Source: Geobacter sp. UBA5735 (GTDB lineage Bacteria; Desulfobacterota; Desulfuromonadia; Geobacterales; Geobacteraceae). From it: a stretch of DNA of 64,000 nt. The stretch spans positions 1 to 64,000 of the forward strand of contig DIFZ01000045.1 of assembly GCA_002419385.1 (NCBI GenBank). The letters run 5' to 3'. Made by a program: the position numbers and the translations under genes. Below, one piece after another: positions 8,664-16,113 of this stretch. A model generated the notes under the pieces. That model saw only the letters and a program-made list of their open reading frames with translations. It was not told the origin of the DNA and made no database searches. Each line of letters starts with the position of its first letter. The stretch's first letter is position 1.

Positions 8664-9326
8664 TCACATGAATTTCAGGAAGGTCATGCAGATGTTCCAG
8701 GTGTCACGCACCGGACGGAAATGGCTGGTGGATCTGCCGTCGGCGACCCTGGCCGCTACCGGGACGCTGCCGATGGCATACCCGCTGCGCCAGGCTTTCA
8801 TCAGCACTTCCATCTCCAGGTCGTATCCTTCGGCCTCCAGGTCCACATTCCTGAGAAGCCGTGCCGTATAATACCGGAATCCGGACTGGCTGTCAGTAAT
8901 TTCGAAACCGGTCCGCATTTTCATGCACCAGACGCCGAAACGGTTCCAGGAACTCCTGAGCCCGGCCATTTCTTCGAACTGGGTGGCCCTGGATGCTATC
9001 AGTATATCCAGTTTCCTCTCTGCGGCGCATTCTGCCAGGTAGGGAATGGCCGAGGGGTCGTGCTGGCCGTCCGAATCGATGGTCACGATGCCCTTGAAGC
9101 CTTCTTCCAGCGCGTACCTGAAACCGGTGCGAAGAGCCGCGCCCTTCCCCCGATTCGATTGGTGCCTGATACACGTCACGTCCGCCCCCGATACCAGATC
9201 GGCAGTTCCGTCGGATGAGCCGTCGTCGATCACCAGGACCGGATAGCCCAGGGTGACGATTTCCTCCAGCACGGGCGCTATGGTAGCCGCAGCGTTATAG
9301 GCGGGTATTACTATGCAGATTGCCAC
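8664..9326 (-). CDS. Glycosyltransferase family 2 (DPM1-like)
   Basis: A 220-residue GT-A fold glycosyltransferase. It begins ICIVIPAYN, has VIDDGSSDGT near residue 33 and the metal-binding DSD at 84-86 (TIDSDGQHD), then the SRATQFEEM and DSQSGFRYY segments found in polyprenyl-phosphate mannosyltransferase-like enzymes. It lacks C-terminal membrane helices. It likely transfers a sugar from a nucleotide donor to a lipid carrier. The GTG at 9326 is taken as start because the family begins there and the preceding gene stops at 9311, giving a 16-base overlap; GGAG lies 14 bases upstream, so the exact start is less certain. Confidence 0.82.
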   Translation of the reverse strand: MAICIVIPAYNAAATIAPVLEEIVTLGYPVLVIDDGSSDGTADLVSGADVTCIRHQSNRGKGAALRTGFRYALEEGFKGIVTIDSDGQHDPSAIPYLAECAAERKLDILIASRATQFEEMAGLRSSWNRFGVWCMKMRTGFEITDSQSGFRYYTARLLRNVDLEAEGYDLEMEVLMKAWRSGYAIGSVPVAARVADGRSTSHFRPVRDTWNICMTFLKFM

Positions 9327-10159
9327 GATGTAACCAGTTGCTCCATTGTCTGAAATCGGAAATTTCCCAGCAGATTGCGCAGGCGTCCTCCTGCCTCTGC
9401 CCGTGTACCGTATGTCGCGAAGTTTCGAAGCGGCGGAAGTGGAAGACGGGGACCGTCCTTTTCCATCTCGCGGGGGTGGAGATAGAGGATTGACGCAGCT
9501 CCGGACAGGTTGTACCTGCTGATGGTCGACCGTATCATCCACAGGGGAAAGAACCGGAAGCCCCATCCGCCGCCGGTTGGAAGATTGCCCGCAGGTGTCG
9601 TGGTGACCATGGGGGGTATTTCCAGTACATCACCTTTTCCGGTCCTTATTCTGAAGGGAAAACGGGGGCCGGAACCGTCGCCGACGAGGGGGAGGGGATT
9701 CAAGCTGGAATCGTAAAGATATCCTTCTTCATGGAGGATATCGTATGCCCACGAGTCGCTCATTTTAAGTGACCATTGAGGAGCCCTGAATCCAACGGGC
9801 CTTTTTCCGGATTGACGCTCGATAATGTCACCGGTCAGTTGCAGTTCACGCTTGAATTCATCGGATCCCAACCGCGTCAGCAAACGATGGGAATACCCAT
9901 GAGATGCGATTTCGTGGCCTGCTTCAGCGATCATCGGCACGAGCGCTGGATCGTTTTCGGCCAGGGACCCGAGCATGAAAAAGGTTGCCGCAACTTCAAA
10001 TTCGCCCAGAAGGCCGAGGATCCTTTCCACATTCGGACGCACTCTTCCGGGGAGTCGGTCGGGCGGTGTTTCCGGTTCACATCCGCAGACATGGAACCAG
10101 TCTTCAACATCGATTGTGATAACATTCTTCAAATGGTTCGCGAGTCGATCCTGTAGCAT
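9311..10159 (-). CDS. Polysaccharide deacetylase, NodB fold with DUF3473-like C-terminus
   Basis: A 282-residue carbohydrate esterase family 4-type protein. The N-terminal TIDVEDWFH motif and the metal-binding pair in EIASHGYSH (His87 and His91) are intact, followed by RAPQWS and a C-terminal half resembling the deacetylases of exopolysaccharide/PEP-CTERM loci. It should remove acetyl groups from N-acetylated sugars, possibly on a lipid-linked intermediate made by the neighbouring glycosyltransferase. No signal peptide is visible, so it may act in the cytoplasm. It is the first gene of the nine-gene minus-strand run. ATG at 10159 is used; a TTG at 10165 is the alternative. Confidence 0.82.
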   Translation of the reverse strand: MLQDRLANHLKNVITIDVEDWFHVCGCEPETPPDRLPGRVRPNVERILGLLGEFEVAATFFMLGSLAENDPALVPMIAEAGHEIASHGYSHRLLTRLGSDEFKRELQLTGDIIERQSGKRPVGFRAPQWSLKMSDSWAYDILHEEGYLYDSSLNPLPLVGDGSGPRFPFRIRTGKGDVLEIPPMVTTTPAGNLPTGGGWGFRFFPLWMIRSTISRYNLSGAASILYLHPREMEKDGPRLPLPPLRNFATYGTRAEAGGRLRNLLGNFRFQTMEQLVTSWQSA

Positions 10160-10228
10160 TCTCAAAAAATCAACGCTACACTATTTGGCACGGCAAGTCA
10201 ATATGACGGAACTCCGATCCCTCATGTA

Positions 10229-10245
10229 ACAATTTATCGAATTGT
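10229..10245. promoter_or_regulatory. Inverted repeat between divergent genes
   Basis: ACAATT, five bases, AATTGT form a perfect inverted repeat inside a TGTAAC direct repeat. It lies in the 195-base gap between the first gene of the radical SAM/ACP cluster and the divergent FKBP gene, where an operator is expected. No known regulator consensus was recognised. Confidence 0.35.
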
Positions 10246-10354
10246 AACGATTTTGGTTGACGGCAAACGCATGGGAACCATATTCTGAATCCACAGCGGC
10301 TTTGCGGATTACCTTCGCACCGCATGATATCACGTAAAGAGAGGCACGCGACAG

Positions 10355-10816
10355 ATGGTTACGGCAAAGGTTGGTGACAGGGTAAGAATCGATTACATCG
10401 GAACGCTGGAGGATGGGACGGTTTTCGATTCCACCAGGGAAGAGGCGGATTGCGGATCAGAAGACTGCGGTTGCGGCGGACCCAGAGAACTGATTGTCGG
10501 CGAGGGAGAATTCCTTCCCCGTATCGAGGACGCCTTGGTGGGAATGTCTGCAGGACAGAAAACAACGGTCATCATTCCCATGGATGATGCTTTCGGACCC
10601 TATGACGTGGAAAAGGTTTTCTCCATCGCAAAAGCTGACCTCCCTGCCGATTTGCAGCCGGAGATCGGTGACGAGATCACGCTGGTCAATGAGGATGGTG
10701 ATGAGTTGAACGTGACCGTGGCAGAACTGGGTGACGACGAGATAACCTTCGATGCCAATCACCCGCTGGCAGGAGAGGATCTGACCTTCGAAGTCGAGCT
10801 GGTCGAGATACTGTAG
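10355..10816 (+). CDS. SlyD-like FKBP-type peptidyl-prolyl isomerase with Cys-rich loop
   Basis: A 153-residue FKBP of the SlyD type. The FKBP half begins VGDRVRIDYIGTLEDGTVFDST, and the insert-in-flap domain carries the NHPLAG motif (about residues 135-140) that marks SlyD chaperones. A cysteine-rich loop (residues about 31-43, four Cys in EADCGSEDCGCGG) sits after the FDST strand and could bind metal such as Ni or Zn; E. coli SlyD has its metal-binding Cys/His at the C-terminus instead. It catalyses proline isomerisation and acts as a folding chaperone in the cytoplasm. The gene appears monocistronic and ends before a GC-rich hairpin at 10849. Confidence 0.88.
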   Translation: MVTAKVGDRVRIDYIGTLEDGTVFDSTREEADCGSEDCGCGGPRELIVGEGEFLPRIEDALVGMSAGQKTTVIIPMDDAFGPYDVEKVFSIAKADLPADLQPEIGDEITLVNEDGDELNVTVAELGDDEITFDANHPLAGEDLTFEVELVEIL

Positions 10817-10848
10817 CGAAAACTGCCTGGTCGCAGCTGGTGCTTCCT

Positions 10849-10881
10849 CAGCCCCCCTCCCTTGACCGGAGGGGGGGGCTG
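10849..10881. terminator. GC-rich hairpin between convergent genes
   Basis: CAGCCCCCCTCC and GGAGGGGGGGGCTG form a strong stem with a loop of about seven bases between the convergent FKBP and diguanylate cyclase genes. No U-tract follows on either strand, so termination efficiency is uncertain. Confidence 0.5.
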
Positions 10882-10889
10882 CTCCGGGA

Positions 10890-12911
10890 TCACAGGGATA
10901 CAACTCCCGTTTCAGGTGTTTTGTGTGCCAGGACGACGCTGTTTTTGCCCTGTTCTTTCGCCCGGTAGAGGGCAACGTCTGCAGCATGGATCAGTTCGTT
11001 GATGGTTTGCCCGTCTTCCGGGAATGAAGAGATTCCGGCGCTGATGGTCAGCATGCCCAGCGGCAGCTGGTTGCAGTGCGGAAATGATTCCTTGGCGATC
11101 TCCTGCCGGATCCTTTCGGCAACGGGAAAGGCTTCTTTTTTCGACGTGCCCGGCAGTATGATGCAGAATTCTTCCCCGCCAAACCGGACTGCCGTATCCA
11201 TGTCCCGTATCGATGATTTCATGATGACGGCAGTTTTTTTCAATGCGTCGTCACCCGCCAGATGTCCGCACATGTCATTGTATTTCTTGAAGTAGTCGAG
11301 ATCCATGAGCAGTACGCTGAAGGTGAGGTTCTGGTGGGCGCTCCGGTTCAGTTCTTCTTCCAGCTTCCGTGTGAGAAAACGCCGGTTGTACAAACCGGTC
11401 AGTGCGTCCGTTATGGCAAGCTTTTCCAGTGCGGACGAGCGCTCGACCGCCAGGGAGTGATCAATCAGCAGCGTTGCCAGGTTGACGAACGAAAGTGCCA
11501 GGTTCATGTCCGACTCGGTAAATGACTCCAGATTTTCCTTGTCCGACAGATTGAGTACCCCGATTACTTTGTCACTATGTTTCAAGGGGATACAGATCAG
11601 GGAACTGGTTTTGAAGCGCGGGCGCCTGGTCATCGAGATCCTGTTGTCGCTTTCCAGGTCGTTTACCAGGATCGGCGTTCCGCTCTCCGCTACCTTGCCG
11701 GCTATTCCGTCCCCGATTCTTACGGCAACTATCTTGGCAAGCTCGCTCTTCATTCCTTTGGCAGACTTTATGCGAAGGCTCTTGCCGTTGTTGTCCACAA
11801 GCATGATGGACCCGCGGGAGGCGGACACCAGTTCTGACGCGGTTTCCAGAATTATTCTGTAGAGTTCGTCACGGGTTTCGGCTTTCATGAAAGTATTCTT
11901 CAGCGACAGCATGCGGTCCGAAAGCGCTTTGTCGTGAGAAAGTTTTTCATCTTTCTGCAGGTTGACGATTCGCGCTATCGCTCTCCCGGCAAGCAGTTCA
12001 ATCATTGAAGCGGCAAGGGTCGTGAGCTTGCTGTCAAAGCACAGTATGGCTCCAAGAAGACCATCGTCAGTAATCAAGGGGAAACAGGCCACTTGCGATG
12101 CCTGCAGCTGGATGCCGTTTTCCAGGAGTATTCTTTCAACGCTTGCAGAACAGCCGGCTCCCCGCCCGGACAGCATTTCCTGCACGGATTTTTCAGGCAG
12201 CCTGCCCAGGTCCCTGTTGAGGTTGCCTGTCCCTACGAGATGCAAACCGTGATTTTTTTCGCTGCGCAGAGCAAAAACGGTTTTACGGATATTGAAGAGC
12301 CCTTCCAGGGTTGCGGCGCAGCTTGAGATCACTTCGTCGATGGATTTCAGCCGTTCGATCCGGGAAGACAGTTCTGTTATCGTTTGCAACACATTGATAC
12401 AGGAGTGGTAGAGCGGCTTGTAGAGATTCTGCTCTGTCAAAGATGGAAGAATGCGTTGAATTTCGTTGACATCGCACTGGACTGCGTCAACAGTCTTTAC
12501 CGGAAGATTTGCCAGGGTCTCGATGCATGACAGTACGTGGAGTTTTTTCCCTTTGGCCACGGCGGCAATCTGTTTGATATTCAGCTTCTCTTCGCGAACA
12601 CCGTAGCCGTAAAGGCAGAATGTGGCGCCATGGAATTCAAACGGCACGGCAAAACACAGGATCCCTCCGGGACAGCGGAAGACCACGGGCTTGTTTCTTT
12701 CCAGTGCAGTCTGCAAATGTTTTTCCAGCCATACATCATAAATGGAATCAGTATACGACTGTTCACCCAAGGGGCTGCAGAGCTGGAGGAAATGTCCCTC
12801 TGCGATGACCGCCTCATTTTTTTCCCCGTAAAGCGACAGGGAATAGCCACTCATGGATTCGTAAGACTTAAGGGTTCTGAGAAAATTATCGAGTGTGACG
12901 GTGTCTTTCAT
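10890..12911 (-). CDS. Diguanylate cyclase with PocR-like and two GAF domains
   Basis: A 673-residue cytoplasmic signalling protein. The N-terminal 130 residues look like a PocR-type sensory domain (FLQLCSPLG, ILCFAVPF), followed by two GAF-like regions (about 180-325 and 345-490) and a C-terminal GGDEF domain. The active site is GGEEF at 578-582, and RDMD five residues before it is an intact RxxD inhibitory site, so it should make cyclic di-GMP with product feedback. No membrane segment is seen. The start at 12911 is the first possible one; a perfect hairpin (12925-12946) lies just upstream in place of a normal ribosome site and may regulate translation. Confidence 0.88.
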   Translation of the reverse strand: MKDTVTLDNFLRTLKSYESMSGYSLSLYGEKNEAVIAEGHFLQLCSPLGEQSYTDSIYDVWLEKHLQTALERNKPVVFRCPGGILCFAVPFEFHGATFCLYGYGVREEKLNIKQIAAVAKGKKLHVLSCIETLANLPVKTVDAVQCDVNEIQRILPSLTEQNLYKPLYHSCINVLQTITELSSRIERLKSIDEVISSCAATLEGLFNIRKTVFALRSEKNHGLHLVGTGNLNRDLGRLPEKSVQEMLSGRGAGCSASVERILLENGIQLQASQVACFPLITDDGLLGAILCFDSKLTTLAASMIELLAGRAIARIVNLQKDEKLSHDKALSDRMLSLKNTFMKAETRDELYRIILETASELVSASRGSIMLVDNNGKSLRIKSAKGMKSELAKIVAVRIGDGIAGKVAESGTPILVNDLESDNRISMTRRPRFKTSSLICIPLKHSDKVIGVLNLSDKENLESFTESDMNLALSFVNLATLLIDHSLAVERSSALEKLAITDALTGLYNRRFLTRKLEEELNRSAHQNLTFSVLLMDLDYFKKYNDMCGHLAGDDALKKTAVIMKSSIRDMDTAVRFGGEEFCIILPGTSKKEAFPVAERIRQEIAKESFPHCNQLPLGMLTISAGISSFPEDGQTINELIHAADVALYRAKEQGKNSVVLAHKTPETGVVSL

Positions 12912-12924
12912 AGGGGCACCATGG

Positions 12925-12946
12925 AGGCACCTGTTGCCAGGTGCCT
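12925..12946 (-). promoter_or_regulatory. Leader hairpin of the diguanylate cyclase gene
   Basis: AGGCACCTG and CAGGTGCCT form a perfect nine-base-pair stem with a four-base loop (GCAA on the minus strand, a stable GNRA tetraloop). It ends 13 bases before the ATG at 12911 and overlaps the place where a ribosome site should be. It may control translation initiation. Confidence 0.5.
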
Positions 12947-13320
12947 TTGCTGCGGTTAACGGGAAGGCTGTCTACCGTTTCGCCGACACGAGCAGGATGC
13001 ATGCTCAAAAATATTCCTCTGAGATATAATTATACGACTGGTTGCCACTGATGCTCAGGTTACACCCACTTTAGTTACTATAATAATATCGCAAAGAAAT
13101 ATTTTGTCAAGAAAAAATTGCACTGAAATATTTACTTGAAATGGTGATAGCGTGCACCCTGCATCCGAACTGACCCATGACGTATTTCAACACTCTGTCA
13201 GAGCTGCCTTCTTTGCCGAAGAAACTCGGCAGCAAGATCGCATGACAGGTTCTGTAATGTCGGTAAGTCATTGAAATAAAGAGAGTGTTTTCCGCTGAGA
13301 AGCATGGTTTTCAATGCCGG

Positions 13321-13356
13321 CGGCACGTTTTTGTCGATCCTGTTGTCAACGTGCCG
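13321..13356. repeat. Inverted repeat upstream of small exported protein
   Basis: CGGCACGTT (13321-13329) and AACGTGCCG (13348-13356) are perfect nine-base arms around 18 bases, ending 83 bases before the ATG at 13440. It could be an operator or an RNA hairpin in the leader. Confidence 0.4.
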
Positions 13357-13439
13357 GGAAAGTGATCGTTAAAAAGTGCACAGAAACCGGAAAGGGAGCT
13401 CTGAAGGTTTTCGATCTTGTGCGAAAAGGAGAATCTGAC

Positions 13440-13769
13440 ATGAAAAAGATTATGGTAGCCGGAGTGATGGCGGCAGTCATGATGGCAATGGGGGCCGGAT
13501 CGGCACGTGCTGGGTGGGTTCACGACGGTGGGATTGAACGAAGGGAGTGGCGGCAGGAGCACAGGATTGACCATGGCATTCGCAGCGGCCGTCTCACGCC
13601 CTGGGAGGCGCGCAGGTTGATGGCGCAGCAGCAACAAATCAGGTGGGAGAAACAGAGAATGATTTCGGACGGACACTTTACGGCTCGTGAGCGGATGCGT
13701 CTGCATCAGCATATGAACATGGCCAGCCGCGATATCTGGAGAATGAGTCACAACGGCATGTTCCGATGA
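13440..13769 (+). CDS. Small exported basic protein, unknown function
   Basis: A 109-residue protein with a clear signal peptide (MKKIMVAGVMAAVMMAMGAG then SARA, cleaved near residue 24). The mature part is rich in Arg, His, Met and Gln and predicted helical, with repeats of the theme RxxxxHxxxxGxLTxxExRxL (HGIRSGRLTPWEARRL, then ISDGHFTARERMRL), resembling the short helical repeats in periplasmic proteins of metal or envelope stress families. I do not assign a function. AAAAGGAG seven bases upstream fixes the start; a longer frame from 13314 is not supported. The gene ends before a hairpin at 13815. Confidence 0.7.
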   Translation: MKKIMVAGVMAAVMMAMGAGSARAGWVHDGGIERREWRQEHRIDHGIRSGRLTPWEARRLMAQQQQIRWEKQRMISDGHFTARERMRLHQHMNMASRDIWRMSHNGMFR

Positions 13770-13814
13770 CCGTTTGAGGTATGGTTTTGGAGTTCACCTT
13801 GATCGGGAAATGAA

Positions 13815-13833
13815 GGGGGGCGCATCGCCCCCC
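13815..13833. terminator. Hairpin between convergent genes
   Basis: GGGGGGCG and CGCCCCCC form a perfect stem with a three-base loop, between the small exported protein and the convergent macrodomain gene. No U-tract follows. Confidence 0.5.
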
Positions 13834-13839
13834 GAACAT

Positions 13840-14358
13840 TCAACCGAATATCGCAGAGAAGGTTTCCTGGTAGATCGCATGGGCGGACTCGCTGAAGCAG
13901 ACAAAAACGATCATTTCCAGGTCCGGGTATTCTCCGAGGGCAGTTCCGGCTTCCTCCATGGCAATCCGGCAGGCATCTTTCATGGGATAGCCGTATACCC
14001 CGGCACTGATTGCGGGAAAAGCGATGCTCTTGACATTGTTTTCGTGTGCGACCTTAAAGCAGTTCCTGTAAGCATTCCGCAGCAGGCCGGGTTCGCCTTT
14101 GCTGCCGCCGTGCCAGACAGGCCCGACGGTATGGATGACATGACGGGCAACGAGATCGTATCCCTTGGTGATTTTTGCGTCACCGGTCCGGCAGCCTCTG
14201 AGGGTTGCGCATTCGGCCACCAGTTTCGGCCCGGCGGCGCGGTGGATGGCCCCGTCAACCCCGCCGCCACCCAGTAGCGAGTTGTTGGCGGCATTGACGA
14301 TGGCGTCGACGTCGAGTTTCGTGATGTCTCCCACCATGATGGTGACTTTTTCTTTCAT
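13840..14358 (-). CDS. Macrodomain protein (O-acetyl-ADP-ribose deacetylase, YmdB-like)
   Basis: A 172-residue stand-alone macrodomain. The ADP-ribose binding motifs are clear: VGDITKLDVDAIVNAANNSLLGGGGVDGAIH near the N-terminus and FPAISAGVYGYP near residue 115. The family hydrolyses O-acetyl-ADP-ribose or removes ADP-ribose from proteins or nucleic acids. Its ATG overlaps the nfo stop by four bases, so the two are translationally coupled, which links it to DNA repair in this genome. It is the last gene of the minus-strand run from 18988. Family assignment is firm; the in vivo substrate is not. Confidence 0.9.
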   Translation of the reverse strand: MKEKVTIMVGDITKLDVDAIVNAANNSLLGGGGVDGAIHRAAGPKLVAECATLRGCRTGDAKITKGYDLVARHVIHTVGPVWHGGSKGEPGLLRNAYRNCFKVAHENNVKSIAFPAISAGVYGYPMKDACRIAMEEAGTALGEYPDLEMIVFVCFSESAHAIYQETFSAIFG

Positions 14359-15245
14359 CTCCCGCCCCCTTGCGACACGAGGTCGCGCAGTGTCCTGAGG
14401 TTTAACGCATCCATTTCGTTGTCGTCTCCCTTGGGGGTTTCGAGGATCTTGGGGATACGGGCGAATCGTTCGTCATTCATCAGGAATCTGAACGCGGACA
14501 GTCCCATGGCGCCCTGCCCGATGTGCTCGTGTCGGTCCACCCTGCTGTTCAGCCCTTTCTTCGAATCGTTGCAGTGAAAGGCCGCGATGTTTTCCAGCCC
14601 CAGAACCCGGTCGAACTCCCGGAAGACGTATTCATAACCGTGTGCAGTCGTTATGTCGTACCCGGCCGCAAATGCATGGCAGGTATCGAAGCATATGCCG
14701 AAGCGGTGCGGGAAACCGGAGCGGTCCCGGATATCCCGCAGATGCTCGAAACGGTAGCCCAGATTCGATCCCTGGCCGGCGGTGTTTTCCAGCAGGACGA
14801 GGCCGTTGAATTCGGGGACCTTTTGCAGCAGGCTGTCAAAAGCTTCGACGATCCTCATGATGCCGGTTTCTTCGCCATCTCCCAGGTGGGCACCGGGGTG
14901 CATCACGATTCTATCGATCCCCAGGCGGGCGCAGCGGGCCATCTCCTCGCAGAAACCTGCCAGGCTCTTTTCCCGTACTTCGCCGGGAGGCGCTGCAAGG
15001 TTGATGAGGTAAATGTCGTGGGAGACTACCTGGCGGATCCCCGATGCTTCCAGCCGTTCACGGTACAGGGAAATGTCTGATTCGGAGATGTTCTTTCCCT
15101 TCCACTGGTTCGAATTCTGGGTGAAAACCTGGATCACTCCGCACCCGGCCTCCAGACCCCTTTCGACAGCCTTGTGGAGACCGCCCGCGATGGACATGTG
15201 AGCTCCCAGATAGTCCGGTGATGCAGTCTTGCCGGTGTCTGTCAA
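14355..15245 (-). CDS. nfo: Endonuclease IV (AP endonuclease)
   Basis: A 296-residue endonuclease IV of the TIM-barrel AP endonuclease 2 family, which cuts DNA 5' to abasic sites. Visible zinc-site motifs include GAHMSIAGG, VMHPGAHLG, LLENTAGQGSNLG, ICFDTCHAFAAGYD and HCNDSKKGLNSRVDRHEHIGQG. I choose the TTG at 15245 as start: GGGGAG lies seven bases upstream, the TTG overlaps the dapF stop (TTGA), and the family N-terminus (YLGAHMS) begins about 12 residues later. It is coupled to dapF upstream and to the macrodomain gene downstream. Confidence 0.93.
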   Translation of the reverse strand: MTDTGKTASPDYLGAHMSIAGGLHKAVERGLEAGCGVIQVFTQNSNQWKGKNISESDISLYRERLEASGIRQVVSHDIYLINLAAPPGEVREKSLAGFCEEMARCARLGIDRIVMHPGAHLGDGEETGIMRIVEAFDSLLQKVPEFNGLVLLENTAGQGSNLGYRFEHLRDIRDRSGFPHRFGICFDTCHAFAAGYDITTAHGYEYVFREFDRVLGLENIAAFHCNDSKKGLNSRVDRHEHIGQGAMGLSAFRFLMNDERFARIPKILETPKGDDNEMDALNLRTLRDLVSQGGGR

Positions 15246-16075
15246 ATATCCATCTCCCCGGTGAAGACTTCCACCGCGGGTCCGGTCATGAATACCGGGC
15301 CGTTTTCCTGCCATTCCAGTTCCAGGTCGCCGCCGGAAAGATGGTTCAGTATCCTCCGCTCGGTGAGGCTGTTCAGCACACCGGCAACCGAAACGGCACT
15401 TGCTCCGGTTCCACAGGCAAGAGTTTCCCCGGCACCCCGCTCCCAGGTGCGCTGCCTTACTTCAGTCCTGGAAATGACCTGGACGAATTCCACGTTGGTC
15501 CGGCGGGGAAACAGCTCGTGGTTTTCAATGAGCGGCCCGTATTTCTCCACCGGGAAGCTTTTCACGTCATCCACGAAGATAACGCAATGGGGGTTGCCCA
15601 TGGATACGCAGGTGATGGGGAACGTGGAGTGGAGGATGTTGAGCGGCTCGCTGACAACCCGCAGGGATCCGTCGCCTGTCATCGGTATCTCGGCACGGGT
15701 CAGCCGCGGTTCGCCCATGTTGACCCGTACCCGTTCCACCTTGTTGCCGTTGGTGAAAAGCTGCAGGGTCAAGATGCCGGCGCCGGTCTCGGCCGTGATC
15801 TCCTGTTTCGAGACGATCCCGTGGTCATACGCGTATTTGGCAACGCAGCGGATGCCGTTGCCGCACATTTCCGACTCCGAACCGTCGGAGTTGAACATCC
15901 TCATTTTCACATCAGCCACTGGTGAAGGCATGATGAGGATAAGCCCGTCCGAGCCGATCCCGAAGTTGCGGTTCGATACCCGTATGGCCACTTCTGCGGG
16001 GTTTTCCACCGTTTCCGCGAAACAGTTCACATAAACATAATCATTTCCTGCGCCTTGCATCTTGGTGAATTTCAT
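15242..16075 (-). CDS. dapF: Diaminopimelate epimerase
   Basis: A 277-residue DapF, converting LL- to meso-diaminopimelate for peptidoglycan and lysine. The two catalytic cysteines are in MCGNGIRC (near residue 75) and ACGTGASA (near residue 220), each in the usual context, and KMQGAGNDYV marks the N-terminus. AAGGAGCTCTTGA precedes the ATG. It is far from the other diaminopimelate genes of the window (59015-63453), but completes the DapL route together with them. The gene is coupled to nfo downstream and follows the LysM gene after 38 bases. Confidence 0.96.
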   Translation of the reverse strand: MKFTKMQGAGNDYVYVNCFAETVENPAEVAIRVSNRNFGIGSDGLILIMPSPVADVKMRMFNSDGSESEMCGNGIRCVAKYAYDHGIVSKQEITAETGAGILTLQLFTNGNKVERVRVNMGEPRLTRAEIPMTGDGSLRVVSEPLNILHSTFPITCVSMGNPHCVIFVDDVKSFPVEKYGPLIENHELFPRRTNVEFVQVISRTEVRQRTWERGAGETLACGTGASAVSVAGVLNSLTERRILNHLSGGDLELEWQENGPVFMTGPAVEVFTGEMDI

Positions 16076-16113
16076 TCAAGAGCTCCTTCTCGATCAACCT
16101 TAGTATTAATGAA

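Larger units (their letters stand above)
12912..13439. other. Intergenic region between divergent genes
   Basis: This 528-base gap holds the hairpin at 12925-12946, an AT-rich stretch (about 13010-13140) that is likely to contain the promoters for both flanking genes, and an inverted repeat at 13321-13356. I see no convincing open frame and no match to a known riboswitch class. Confidence 0.5.

Noticed and set aside
12947..13010. A possible cyclic di-GMP riboswitch before the diguanylate cyclase
   Set aside because: The conserved GEMM core bases are missing; only generic pairing (AACGG/CCGTT) is visible.
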